This document shows positions 18,402 through 27,233 of a stretch of 64,000 bases of DNA, piece after piece (position 1 is the stretch's first letter; each line of letters opens with the position of its first letter). The position numbers were made by a program, and so were the translations under genes. Under the pieces are notes generated by a model. It was given only the letters and a program-made list of their open reading frames with translations. It made no database searches and was not told the DNA's origin. This DNA is from an uncultured Bacteroidales bacterium (lineage in GTDB: Bacteria > Bacteroidota > Bacteroidia > Bacteroidales > FEN-979): assembly GCA_903959905.1 (NCBI GenBank), contig CAJBYO010000077.1, positions 30,031-94,030 of the forward strand, in the 5' to 3' direction.

Positions 18402-20252
18402 TTAATTAATGACTGCCACCCCATTTACCGTTAAAATGATGCCTGGAGGAATGGTCAGTTTTCCTCCGGTGAGGATCGTAATGTCTTTCCCGAGGTCCAG
18501 GTTTTTGTTTAGTGTGACATTCGCTGAGGTGCCGATGTTTACGTCGCAGGCAGCTCCGATCATAAGGGTGCCTGCCCCGGAGATTGTTTGAGGTGAAGTG
18601 CCTTCAAACTTCAATAAACCTGTTGCCGGGTTGAATCTGAGCGTACCGGTATTTACAGCCAGGTTTCCTTTGATGGAGAAACCACCCGGGAAATCAAAAC
18701 CTGCTGTAAGTGCATTCGTCACCGTAAGGTTATCCATGGTGCAAATTGCATTTCCTGAGTTTACGGTTTGATTGAATGCAGGTAAATCTATTTCAAAATT
18801 TCCATAGGTTCTCCCGGAAAGAGAAGGGGCTGAATTCGCTTTGTGCTTATACAGACTGCCAGCCTGGAAGACCACAACAGAAGAAGGGCTGACTGCGCCG
18901 AAAGGGGGCAGTCCTGATTCAAGTATATATGTTGAACCACTGGCAAAGGTGACAGAATTAAGCGCCGTGGTGCCAAAAGGTGCACCCGAGAAACCTGTCC
19001 CGCCTGTAAAAACAGACCCGCTGTTAAAATTTAAGGAGCCGGTGCCATTGCCTGTCAGCTGATGTGCAGCATTCTGGAATGAAATGTTCCCGGTAACAGA
19101 GCCGGTGAACCCTGCGGCAATGTTCAGTGAAATTGCACCAGTAGCGTTAATTGCCAGGCTGGAGCCTGCACCCACTTCAAACTGGGGTGCGGTGGCGCCT
19201 GTAGTGCCTATGGTGATGCTGCGGGCTGTAGTGCCCCCGGTGAAAGTGACCGAGGCATTGTTGATGATCCGGAGCCGGCCAACCGATTGCGGACTGGAAA
19301 AGTCAATAGTTATTGTGCACACAGGCGTCACAGCACCGTTGAAAATCAGGATGTCGCCCGGAACCGCCACTGTCCGGGCGGGGGTCCAGCTGGCTGCCGA
19401 CGACCAGTTGCCGGATGCAACATTCCAGGTGTAGGTCCCGGGAACGGGCATGTAAGCTGGCCAGATCTGGGATGCATATTCGGGGTGGTCGATAAACGGG
19501 TTGCGGTTGTGCTGGATGTTTTTATAAATGGAGTCATTCCTGTTGATCTCCTTCTGTGATACCGGGTCCATCAGGTTCCACAGCATCATCAGGGTCTGCG
19601 CCCATGGAAGCAGCTGTGATCCGGACGTCATCGGGCTTCCGGGCCAGCCGGAATCCTCACCGTAATACCTGGTTTCCATATAAAAATAGGAGCGGGCAAA
19701 GTCACCTTTATATTCGTCAATGGGCTCAAAAACAGTGCCGGTATAGCCGGTTGAAACGCAATTGCCAAGCTTGCTGCCGTTCATGGATGTCCAGGTTGCC
19801 GTACCTACTTTCCCATATGGAAAGTTGCTCCGCCGGTTGTTCACATAACCATCGGTTGCGAATAAATGGAAAATATCCGAAGACATGGGAGATGCACCGC
19901 CAAACCAGCTTTCGGGCCAGGAGTGTTCACGGTTGTAGCAATCTGCTTCGCTGTTATAGGTGCCGCACTGGTTCGTCACGAATGTAAATTCATAAGGAGG
20001 TGTCCCCCCGGGGATATCTGAATACATATCCCAGACCTTTCCGTTGGCTTTTTTGTCAGTTTGCTTGAACCATGTCCAGAGCGAAGCATAGGATACAACC
20101 GTGTGGTTGTCAATGATGTTGTGCAATGCCAGCTGGAGTGCTGACCCTGAAAGGCCGTTTGCCGGATTGTAGTACCCCGCAGGGATCTGGGCCCGGGAAA
20201 CGGAGAAAAGCGCAATGCAGAGAATAATGAAGCCGGTCCTGGTGAGTTTCAT
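18402..20252 (-). CDS. Secreted endonuclease I family nuclease with beta-helical C-terminal region
   Basis: The 616-aa protein has a signal peptide ending SRAQ. Residues about 22-270 match the endonuclease I family: NREHSWPESWF (107-117, with the catalytic histidine), then DIFHLFATDGYVNNRRSNFPYG. The family cuts DNA or RNA non-specifically using a divalent metal, typically for nutrient scavenging. From about residue 275 a repetitive segment begins with TWNVASGNWSSAASWTP and continues as Gly/Ser/Thr-rich short strands, probably a beta-helix. The protein ends ...LTIPPGIILTVNGVAVIN with no recognisable T9SS type A domain, unlike its neighbours. That ending resembles the C25 peptidase at 32935-34998. 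A -7-like TAAATTTG lies upstream but lacks a clear -33 element. Confidence 0.85.
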   Translation of the reverse strand: MKLTRTGFIILCIALFSVSRAQIPAGYYNPANGLSGSALQLALHNIIDNHTVVSYASLWTWFKQTDKKANGKVWDMYSDIPGGTPPYEFTFVTNQCGTYNSEADCYNREHSWPESWFGGASPMSSDIFHLFATDGYVNNRRSNFPYGKVGTATWTSMNGSKLGNCVSTGYTGTVFEPIDEYKGDFARSYFYMETRYYGEDSGWPGSPMTSGSQLLPWAQTLMMLWNLMDPVSQKEINRNDSIYKNIQHNRNPFIDHPEYASQIWPAYMPVPGTYTWNVASGNWSSAASWTPARTVAVPGDILIFNGAVTPVCTITIDFSSPQSVGRLRIINNASVTFTGGTTARSITIGTTGATAPQFEVGAGSSLAINATGAISLNIAAGFTGSVTGNISFQNAAHQLTGNGTGSLNFNSGSVFTGGTGFSGAPFGTTALNSVTFASGSTYILESGLPPFGAVSPSSVVVFQAGSLYKHKANSAPSLSGRTYGNFEIDLPAFNQTVNSGNAICTMDNLTVTNALTAGFDFPGGFSIKGNLAVNTGTLRFNPATGLLKFEGTSPQTISGAGTLMIGAACDVNIGTSANVTLNKNLDLGKDITILTGGKLTIPPGIILTVNGVAVIN

Positions 20253-20303
20253 CGGAAATGTTTGGGGTAATACAGCGCAAATTTAAACAAATGAAACAAG
20301 AGT

Positions 20304-20356
20304 GGGATTTACGATTATGGGATTTTAGTCTAAAATCTCATATTCGTAAATATCCC
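20304..20356 (-). terminator. Long imperfect inverted repeat after the hydrolase gene
   Basis: GGGATTTACGATTATGGGATT... pairs imperfectly with ...AATCTCATATTCGTAAATATCCC over about 25 bp, around a central GATTTTAGTCTAAAATC. It begins directly at the stop codon at 20357. It may terminate transcription or protect the 3' end. Confidence 0.55.
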
Positions 20357-21697
20357 TTATTTAGTCAACACTAACTTTTGAGTATACACCCCCTTCGTCC
20401 GATCCGTCGCCCTGACAAAATAGGTGCCGGCCTTGATGTTGCTGCAGTTTATTTGAGTTTTCCCTGCGATCAGTTGTTGCTGAAAAATCACACGGCCTGC
20501 CAGGTCATATACGGCGAGGTCAAACCGCTGTCCGGACACTTCAACGGAAATGATACCGGAGGCAGGGTTCGGATAAATGTGCATCGGAACCGTTCCGGGC
20601 ACATGTTCATCAATCGCGTTTGAATTGCACATCACTTCATTCAGTTTTTGCCAGATGTTGTCGCAAAGCTGATTGGCGATCTCCGAAGCCGGTGAGGTGG
20701 GCTGGTTGCCCATGCGCACCAGCACGATTCCTTTTGAGGGGGAGACGCTCACGATCTGGCCGTTTTTACCCAACCCGGCAATCATATCGGCAGGGGCATG
20801 CGGGGCAATGGAACCCGTGAAAACGATTTGTGTTGAAGGGAGCATAAATGTGCTTTTTCCGTTCAGCCACCAGAGGTAACCGTAGGATAAGTTCAGTGGC
20901 TGCGAAGTGTTTGTCATCTGGCTGAAATATGCTGTATCATGCAGCAGGATATCTGTGCCCCATGCACCCCTGTTCTGTATCAGCAATCCAAAACGGGCCA
21001 TGCTCCTGGTGTTGCTGAAATAGACATTGTCGTAGTCGACGGTATACCAGAAGCCGTTCATCCCGGTATGCGCTTTCAGTTCCGTTTGTGTGAATGTATT
21101 GACGGGCTGCCCTGTTGCGTTTTCCAGCACCTTTTCCAGCAAGGTGTAGGGGGCGTTGTGGTAGGCCCAGCGCGTACCTGCGTCAGACAGGTATTGCAGA
21201 CACGTATCGAGGGTGCAATGGTTGTCGGGTACCCCGTCGTCAAGGCCGGAGGTCATGGTAAGCTGGTGCCGGACGGTGATTTTATCCTCCTGGGAAAGTG
21301 TACAACTGGTCCATCCTGTTCCAAGGTATTTTGAAGATTTATCCGACAGAGACAAAAGGCCATCCTCCAGGGCCATGCCAGTGAGTACAGCGGTGACGGT
21401 CTTTCCGGCTGAGGCCCAATACCATATACTGTCGGCTGTGAAAGTGCCGAAATACTTTTCCAGCACGATTTTTCCGTCTTTGAGTACAATGAAGCCTTTG
21501 GTGTTTTCCTGTGCAAGGAATTCATAAAGCGGTGCAATTTTATCTGTACACCAGTTGAGGGAAGCGGGTGAAACCGTGTCCCAGGGCAAAACCGGGTTTA
21601 AGGGCGGGAAATAGAGCCCCTGCGCCCTTCCCGGCTGGCATGACAGGAATAACAACAGGAACAGTGCGGTTTTCAGGAAATTATTTTTCAATACCAT
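20357..21697 (-). CDS. Serine beta-lactamase-family hydrolase with T9SS sorting domain
   Basis: 446 aa from ATG 21697, chosen because it places the hydrophobic signal sequence at the N-terminus; the upstream ATG at 21748 adds 17 polar residues. The catalytic SxxK is SAGK (about Ser96/Lys99), and a YxN motif (YHN in YHNAPY) lies near residue 180. Later blocks, such as LSYGYLWWLNG and GLGKNGQ near the C-terminal end of the domain, fit the class C beta-lactamase/esterase fold (Pfam beta-lactamase). A T9SS type A domain follows (IYPNPASG to the end). Family members are esterases, D-aminopeptidases or amidases, so antibiotic resistance should not be assumed. Its start overlaps the thioesterase gene by 17 bp, which suggests co-transcription. 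Confidence 0.85.
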   Translation of the reverse strand: MVLKNNFLKTALFLLLFLSCQPGRAQGLYFPPLNPVLPWDTVSPASLNWCTDKIAPLYEFLAQENTKGFIVLKDGKIVLEKYFGTFTADSIWYWASAGKTVTAVLTGMALEDGLLSLSDKSSKYLGTGWTSCTLSQEDKITVRHQLTMTSGLDDGVPDNHCTLDTCLQYLSDAGTRWAYHNAPYTLLEKVLENATGQPVNTFTQTELKAHTGMNGFWYTVDYDNVYFSNTRSMARFGLLIQNRGAWGTDILLHDTAYFSQMTNTSQPLNLSYGYLWWLNGKSTFMLPSTQIVFTGSIAPHAPADMIAGLGKNGQIVSVSPSKGIVLVRMGNQPTSPASEIANQLCDNIWQKLNEVMCNSNAIDEHVPGTVPMHIYPNPASGIISVEVSGQRFDLAVYDLAGRVIFQQQLIAGKTQINCSNIKAGTYFVRATDRTKGVYTQKLVLTK

Positions 21698-22217
21698 CTT
21701 GCAAGTTGTCAGGGATTTCAACTGCGAGCGGGTCACCCGGGTTTTCATTCAGAAACCATTCGTTCTCGTCCATCATGGAATCGGTAATTTTGCTGAACGG
21801 GACTTTTAAGTATTTCCCTTCGGCAGACACGGCTATATCCCCGTTTTCAAGGATGATCTCCCCGGTACCTTCAAACACACGGTGGCCTTCTTTGGATACC
21901 CTGCCGATTATTTTTATCTCCTGGTCAAGGGGAATCGGCCTCCTGAATTTTGTTGTCAGCTCAAGCGTCACTCCCCAAACCTGGTCGGTTTTTCCATTGG
22001 CAATGGCCCTGCCGATCGTTTCATCCAGGATGGCTGCCGCCACACCGCCGTGCATCCTGCCCGGGTAACTCTGGTGCTGTTCGCCCGGCTTTATCAGCGC
22101 TACCAGTTCCCGGTCGTTGATCTCATAAAACGACGCATGCAGCCCGAGATCATTCTGCAGGCCGCATACGAAGCACATTTTTGAATTGTTCTGTTTTTTT
22201 AATACCGGGTGCTTCAT
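21681..22217 (-). CDS. PaaI-type hotdog thioesterase
   Basis: 178 aa, probably cytoplasmic. The core GRMHGGVAAAILDETIGRA (about residues 53-71) is the PaaI/YbgC-type hotdog active-site block, with HGG before the long helix and D/E in the helix. The family hydrolyses acyl-CoA thioesters. An N-terminal CFVCG motif, also seen in PaaI relatives with a Cys-x-x-Cys start, precedes it. The C-terminus overlaps the start of the hydrolase gene, and the frameshifted membrane gene lies 10 bp upstream of it. Confidence 0.85.
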   Translation of the reverse strand: MKHPVLKKQNNSKMCFVCGLQNDLGLHASFYEINDRELVALIKPGEQHQSYPGRMHGGVAAAILDETIGRAIANGKTDQVWGVTLELTTKFRRPIPLDQEIKIIGRVSKEGHRVFEGTGEIILENGDIAVSAEGKYLKVPFSKITDSMMDENEWFLNENPGDPLAVEIPDNLQDGIEK

Positions 22218-22227
22218 AATGGGTTGA

Positions 22228-22783
22228 CTATCTAAGCAGGGATAACAGTTTTTTAAAGAGGAAGAGCGTTATTCCAAAGATGAGTATGATGAAAAACAGG
22301 GCGGAAACCATGCTTTTCGTAACGGTGAAAAAATTTGCCATGCCAGCCTGAAAGCCGGAGATGACAGGGTATGACCTGATCATCACGATGATGGAGATGT
22401 TTTCAAGGTAATCAAACAAACCGGCAACCAGCGGGATGAGGCAAAAGTACCGGACAGGTTTTTCAAGCAATCTGAATTGTTTAAGCAGCCAGCCCATCAG
22501 CAGGCAGTATGCAATGCCCGACAGGCCGGGATAAAGCATGTCAAGCGGCAGCTGGCGGGTGAGATATATCTACCCTTCCGGCAGGGCCCAGCGTTTCAAG
22601 CAGATTGTTTGCATAAGCCAGGGTGTATCCTGTTGGCATCATGTCAAACAGTTTCATGCCACCGGAGTAGGCCGTCACCATTGGAATGGTAACAAAAAGC
22701 ATCAGCAAATACACCATGTTGGCAAAAAGGAGAAATGCCAGAACCTTCCAGCCTCCAAGATGTTTCTTTATATATTCAATCAT
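22228..22783 (-). pseudogene. Four-TM membrane protein gene split by a frameshift
   Basis: Two adjoining minus-strand frames form one protein of about 185 aa. The first half (80 codons from 22783) starts MIEYIKKHLGGWKV with one or two membrane helices and runs off into a nonsense tail SHPPAAA. The second half (to 22228) continues in another frame as IYLTRQLPLDMLYPGLSG with three more hydrophobic segments. The switch lies at about 22561-22575, in a short TATATA run. Total length is 3n+1, as a 1-nt insertion or 2-nt loss would give. It could be a real mutation, phase variation or a sequencing/assembly error. Function unknown. Confidence 0.7.
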
Positions 22784-22874
22784 TATCCGTTCATTTTTTG
22801 TACCGCACCTACGGCGCGGAAAACCATATTCATTAACGGGCTACCGGGGTGGGACTCCTACGGAGCCCGGGATT

Positions 22875-22923
22875 TCTCAAATCTCAAATCTCAAATCTCA
22901 AATGTCAAATGTCAAATGTCAAA
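22875..22923. repeat. Heptamer array of TCTCAAA (4) and TGTCAAA (3)
   Basis: Seven perfect period-7 units. The period continues in phase through GGTTACC into the TCACCCG-type array that follows, so both are one tract with a change of unit sequence. Confidence 0.9.
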
Positions 22924-23026
22924 GGTTACCCGTCACCTGTCACCCGTCACCTGTCACCCGTCACGCGTCACCCGTCACCTGTCACCCGTCACGCGTCACC
23001 CGTCACGCGACACCCGTCACGCATCA
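22924..23026 (-). repeat. Heptamer array B over the stop codon of the methyltransferase gene
   Basis: About 15 units, mainly CGTCACC/TGTCACC/CGTCACG. On the minus strand they read (G)GTGACG. The stop TGA of the adjacent gene (22989-22991) is itself one of the TGAs of the array, and the last ten residues of that protein come from repeat units. Confidence 0.9.
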
Positions 23027-24185
23027 ACCCCTCCAAATAATGCTCCCTCACCCCAAACATCTCCTTCAGCACCCGGATGCTTTCCAGGCTTTTTTTCTTT
23101 GCAGCTGGCGTGATGGTTGTTTTCCTGCCGACGATCATCAGGTTTTTGGCGGTATGTTCAGAGGAGATAAATTCAAATACCTGCGTTTTGTAGCCTTGTG
23201 ACTCCATGATAAGCGCCCTGATGCCGTCTGTAACGATCTCAGCCTGTCTTTCTTCCAGGATGCCATGTTTTGTGATGGAACTGAAGGCCCCGGCGACTTT
23301 AAAATCCTTCCTGACCTGCTTATGGCAGCAGGGTGCACACACAATGAGTGATGCGCCGGAGGTAATTCCCCTGTAAATGGCATCATCTGTTGCCGTATCA
23401 CAGGCATGAAGTGCGATTAAAATATCAACTTTGTCAAGAATGGCATCCCGGATGTTGCCCTTGATAAACTTTAAGCCCTTAAAAGCTGCTTTACCGGCAA
23501 TTTCATTGCAAAGCTTAACCAGTTCTGGCCTTGTTTCCACGCCAGTCATCACAGGTTCTGCAGCATTCGATTTTACCAGGTAATCATAGAGGGCAAACGT
23601 AAGGTATCCCTTGCCGGAACCCATGTCAGCCACATGAAATCCCGCCGGCAGGTTCAGGTCCCTGATAAACGGGGAGAGGAGCTCGATGTACCTGTTGATC
23701 TGAAGATACTTGTCATTCATTTCGTGCCTGACCTCAAAGTTTGAATTCAGGACGCCAAGTTCTCTCAGGTAGATGTTGTTCTCAAAGGGGATGACCCGCT
23801 CTTTCAGCCGGTCGTGGCCGAAAGAATCAACCGGCTTCAGTTGCGGCTGGTTTGACCTGATCTTTACTTTTCCCTGGTCGGTAATGAGCACCCTGAATGT
23901 TTCCGCGGAAGAAAACAGGTCAGCGTTGAAGAAATCATCTGCAAGGGATGACCTGATCAGTACGATAGCCTCGTCAACACTGAAGTTTTTGGTGATATCC
24001 CTGGTTTTATACCGGTATACGAAATTCAGCCTGGTTCCTTTTTTAATTTCCAGCAGGGTGATGATGATGCTTTTCAGGTCGGAGGTGCGGTCGCGCTGAT
24101 TACTCAGCACCAGTTTGATCAGCGATTTGTCGCCGGCCAGGCGGTTCAGTTTTTCAAAAAATACATTGAGGTTTTGATTTCCCAT
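22989..24185 (-). CDS. SAM-dependent methyltransferase (Methyltransf_32-like)
   Basis: 398 aa from ATG 24185; a TTG at 24200 is the only longer start. The N-terminal 170 residues have no motif I recognise. The C-terminal half has a class I methyltransferase fold: motif I VADMGSGKGYLTFALYDYL, an acidic residue after beta-2 in TGVETRP, then LIALHACDTATDDAIY and VCAPCCHKQV. This LHACDTATD...CCHK pattern is typical of the Methyltransf_32 group, whose substrates are mostly unknown. The C-terminal residues (RDGCRVTGDA) are encoded by heptamer array B, so the native stop was probably overwritten. A TAGTTTTG -7-like box lies upstream at about 24240 without a good -33. Confidence 0.8.
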   Translation of the reverse strand: MGNQNLNVFFEKLNRLAGDKSLIKLVLSNQRDRTSDLKSIIITLLEIKKGTRLNFVYRYKTRDITKNFSVDEAIVLIRSSLADDFFNADLFSSAETFRVLITDQGKVKIRSNQPQLKPVDSFGHDRLKERVIPFENNIYLRELGVLNSNFEVRHEMNDKYLQINRYIELLSPFIRDLNLPAGFHVADMGSGKGYLTFALYDYLVKSNAAEPVMTGVETRPELVKLCNEIAGKAAFKGLKFIKGNIRDAILDKVDILIALHACDTATDDAIYRGITSGASLIVCAPCCHKQVRKDFKVAGAFSSITKHGILEERQAEIVTDGIRALIMESQGYKTQVFEFISSEHTAKNLMIVGRKTTITPAAKKKSLESIRVLKEMFGVREHYLEGLMRDGCRVTGDA

Positions 24186-24305
24186 GACGATGATGACCAA
24201 TTCAGGGTGAAATTCATGTCGCAGTGTGCGAAATTATGACAAAACTAGGCAAAAATCGGGTGCACGATTTTAAGAATTGTTTATTTTCACGGCAAAAATG
24301 GCCCA

Positions 24306-26558
24306 ATGGAGAATCATTCCTGTTTTACCCGTCTGTTTCGTTCATTATTTATTCCGGTATTCCTGGTCCTGTTTTGTACCGGGGGAATATCAGCGCGGGC
24401 GGCAGATCCGTTGCCCGATACCCTGCGAAAGCGCCCCACCGTGGGGCTGGTGCTAAGCGGCGGCGGTGCCAAGGGATTTGCTTATATAGGGTTGCTGCGG
24501 GTGATCCAGGAAGTCGGGCTGCCCATCGATTATATCGGAGGGTCAAGTATCGGCAGCATCATTGGTGCACTATATGCCATCGGATACCATCCCGATACGA
24601 TCGTAAAAATGATACGGGGCCAGAACTGGGATGCGCTGCTCAAGGATGTAACCGACCGGAAATATGTGGCATACGATGAAAAGGGAATCGGAGAAAAAAC
24701 AATTGTAAACCTGCCACTCAAAAACAAGAAGCTGGGAATATCGTCCATGTACCAGGGTCAGGAGGTTAGCCTCCTGTTGAACAGGTTTTATTCCCCGGTT
24801 TATAAAGTCACCGATTTTACAAAGTTTCAAACCCCGTTCCTGTGCATCGGTACCAACCTGTTTACGGGCGAAGCGGTCACACTCAACAAGGGATACCTTC
24901 CCATGGCTATCCGTGCCAGCATGTCAATCCCGGGTTATTTTGAGCCAACGGATTACATGGGCTACTATCTCGTTGACGGTGGAGTGGTGAACAATTACCC
25001 TGTCAAGGAGGTGAAGGAAATGGGGGCGGAGGTCATTGTGGGGGGAGATGTTCAATCGGGGCTTCACACCACAAGGGAAGAACTTGGCTCGCTGACTGCC
25101 ATCATTGACCAGATCACCTCATTCTCCAGGATCAGGGCAAATGAGATCGGCGACAGCCTCACCAACCTGAAAGTGCGGATTAAAATGTCATACGGCATGA
25201 TGGATTTTAACCAGTATGATTCCATCATGGCGGTTGGCGAGCGAATTGCCCGTCAGCATTATAAGGAGCTCAAGGCACTGGCTGATTCGCTCAATGCCAT
25301 CAGGTTTAAGCCGTTAAAAAAATATACGGCCTCACCTCTTACCTCAGTCCAGGTTGACAGCCTCATCATCAGGGGGAACAGGAAAATGCATAACAGCTAT
25401 TTTACCAGCATCTTCGGCGGGTTCAGTCACAGGAAGGTGACCATTGATGAGATAGAGCGGGACATCAGGCTTACTTACGGTTCCGGCTATTTTGACCGGG
25501 TTACCTATGACCTTGAATACCTGAACGGGAAAACCAGCCTCGTGATCAATGCCGCAGAGGGAGGTCCGGGAGAGGTGTCGGCCGGGGTACATTATGACAG
25601 CGATTATGGTATCAGCCTGACCCTGGCCGGAACATTCCGGAACATCCTTGGAACCAATTCAAAATTGTTTGCCGATGTCAATGTTGCCGTCAACCCTAGG
25701 GTAAGGGCGGTTTACCTGCTGGGCCTCGGAGGCCAGGCAGCTGTTGGTGCAAGCGCGGAATATTATACATTCCAGGTTGACACATACACCAAAGACGTTA
25801 AAGACAACAAATTCAACCTGACCAATTTCAAAGGTTCACTTTTTTTCAATTACAATTTCAGGAACATGCTGAACCTGAAGGCAGGCCTTGAATATGAATA
25901 TTTCCGGTTCAGGCAGGATATTGTTATTGACAGCATTTTTGTGCCGTTCGGGGAGTTTTCAAGCTATGGCAACGTTTTCGTTTCCCTCAATGCAGACACC
26001 CGCGACAGGACCACCTATCCGACAAAGGGGGTCAAGGCATCGCTGCGGGCTGAATATGTCATGCCTTTTTCAAAGAACTGGACACAAGAACTTTTTACAA
26101 ACTCAGGGATCATCAGCCTGAAATTTGACGACAACATTGCGCTTTCACGGCGGTTTGTATTGCAACCGGGCATTTTTGCGGGTGCAACCCTGAATACCGA
26201 CGGGAACCCGCCCCTGCAGCATATGTTCGGACTGGGCGGGCTGACACAGGATAATTATATTGAATCGTTTGTCCCCTTCACCGGGATGCATTTTATCCAG
26301 AGATTCGGCTATTACTCGCTGGTTGGACGTGTAAAACTGCAGTGCAATGTATATAAAAAAATATACCTGAACCTGAGAGCTGATGCCGGTGGCAATGAAG
26401 GGTCCTTTGATGAGCTGTTTAAGGCAAACAATTTTCTTGCCGGGTACGGTGTTACAGCCGGATACGACAGTTTTATCGGTCCGCTTGAATTCTCCGTCAT
26501 GGGGTCAAATATCAACCCCGGGGTGATGTTGTTTTTGAATTTCGGGTATTGGTTTTGA
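24306..26558 (+). CDS. Patatin-like phospholipase fused to an outer-membrane barrel (PlpD-like)
   Basis: The 750-aa protein has an N-terminal signal sequence (about residues 8-33). The patatin domain (about 44-240) shows the oxyanion loop SGGGAKG (51-57), the nucleophile elbow GSSIG (Ser81) and the dyad aspartate in VDGG (Asp224). A POTRA-like segment (about 345-415; SLIIRGNRKM) and a 16-strand-type BamA/FhaC-family barrel (about 420-750) ending in FGYWF follow. This layout is that of type Vd autotransporters and their Bacteroidota relatives, where the lipase is delivered to or across the outer membrane. The stop codon is the first TGA of heptamer array C. No close neighbour shares its strand. 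Confidence 0.88.
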   Translation: MENHSCFTRLFRSLFIPVFLVLFCTGGISARAADPLPDTLRKRPTVGLVLSGGGAKGFAYIGLLRVIQEVGLPIDYIGGSSIGSIIGALYAIGYHPDTIVKMIRGQNWDALLKDVTDRKYVAYDEKGIGEKTIVNLPLKNKKLGISSMYQGQEVSLLLNRFYSPVYKVTDFTKFQTPFLCIGTNLFTGEAVTLNKGYLPMAIRASMSIPGYFEPTDYMGYYLVDGGVVNNYPVKEVKEMGAEVIVGGDVQSGLHTTREELGSLTAIIDQITSFSRIRANEIGDSLTNLKVRIKMSYGMMDFNQYDSIMAVGERIARQHYKELKALADSLNAIRFKPLKKYTASPLTSVQVDSLIIRGNRKMHNSYFTSIFGGFSHRKVTIDEIERDIRLTYGSGYFDRVTYDLEYLNGKTSLVINAAEGGPGEVSAGVHYDSDYGISLTLAGTFRNILGTNSKLFADVNVAVNPRVRAVYLLGLGGQAAVGASAEYYTFQVDTYTKDVKDNKFNLTNFKGSLFFNYNFRNMLNLKAGLEYEYFRFRQDIVIDSIFVPFGEFSSYGNVFVSLNADTRDRTTYPTKGVKASLRAEYVMPFSKNWTQELFTNSGIISLKFDDNIALSRRFVLQPGIFAGATLNTDGNPPLQHMFGLGGLTQDNYIESFVPFTGMHFIQRFGYYSLVGRVKLQCNVYKKIYLNLRADAGGNEGSFDELFKANNFLAGYGVTAGYDSFIGPLEFSVMGSNINPGVMLFLNFGYWF

Positions 26559-26684
26559 CGTGACGGGTGACGGGTGACGCGTGACGGGTGACGCGTGACG
26601 CGTGACGGGTGACGCGTGACGCGTGACGGGTGACGGGTGACGGGTGACGGGTGACAGGCGACAGGTGACGCGTGACTGGTGATG
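26556..26684 (+). repeat. Heptamer array C at the stop of the patatin gene
   Basis: About 18 units of TGACGGG/TGACGCG with terminal variants (TGACAGG, CGACAGG, TGACTGG, TGATGCG). The first TGA is the stop codon of the gene; after a 5-bp spacer unit the period is exact. Confidence 0.93.
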
Positions 26685-26690
26685 CGAAAG

Positions 26691-27068
26691 TTATGACAGT
26701 TGAGAGGAGATTTTGCTTTTGATAGCTATGATCAAGCCTGCCAGCATTCTCCTTATTCTGTCCGGTGATATTTTTTCCAGATCAGCGGAAGAAAGGTATC
26801 CGAGCCGGGCTGAGATTTCCAGCTGTGTTTCAATTTCCGATAAGGATCCAAGAGAAATGTACAGAAATTGCAGGAACTCTTTTGACTGATTCCGTGCAGA
26901 TCCTTCTGCAATATTGGAACAAATGGAGTCCCCTGCACGGCGTAATTGGGAAGTCAGTCCGAATTTTTCCTGATCCGGGAAATTCTCAGTGAGTCTGTAA
27001 AGATCAATGGTCAAGTCCATGGATGCCTTCCAGACATCCAGGTCGTGATGGGTTTTAATAGTTTTCAT
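26691..27068 (-). CDS. Four-helix bundle protein of the S23 / 23S rRNA intervening-sequence family
   Basis: 125 aa. The start THHDLDVWKASMDL, the middle FGLTSQLRRAGDSICSNIAEG and the SLSEIETQLEIS segment are the hallmarks of the S23 (IVP) family. Members form small homo-oligomeric four-helix bundles; many stand alone in Bacteroidota with unknown function, and some are encoded within 23S rRNA insertions or act as Avd in diversity-generating retroelements. No rRNA or reverse transcriptase gene is visible here. The gene is flanked on both sides by heptamer arrays (C and D), which may mean it sits in a repeat-rich insertion spot. Confidence 0.9.
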   Translation of the reverse strand: MKTIKTHHDLDVWKASMDLTIDLYRLTENFPDQEKFGLTSQLRRAGDSICSNIAEGSARNQSKEFLQFLYISLGSLSEIETQLEISARLGYLSSADLEKISPDRIRRMLAGLIIAIKSKISSQLS

Positions 27069-27128
27069 GGGCGAATTTTCTGCTTAATCAGAGAGAACGC
27101 AAAAGGTATCAACCCTGTTAATAACTTT

Positions 27129-27233
27129 TCACCCATCACCCATCACCCGTCACCTGTCACGCGTCACCCGTCACGCGTCACCTGTCACCCGTCACCTGTC
27201 ACGCGTCACGCGTCACCCGTCACCCGTCACGCT
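27129..27233 (-). repeat. Heptamer array D at the stop of corA
   Basis: 15 units (TCACCCA, TCACCCG, TCACCTG, TCACGCG and others), exact period 7. The minus strand reads CGGGTGA-type units. It begins one base after the TAG stop of the corA-like gene. Confidence 0.93.

Noticed and set aside
20357..21697. Antibiotic-resistance beta-lactamase
   Set aside because: The SxxK/YxN fold covers many esterases and peptidases. A T9SS tag and lack of typical class C features beyond the core make resistance unsupported.
26691..27068. Avd protein of a diversity-generating retroelement
   Set aside because: The protein belongs to the same S23 fold family, but no reverse transcriptase, template repeat or variable target gene is present nearby.
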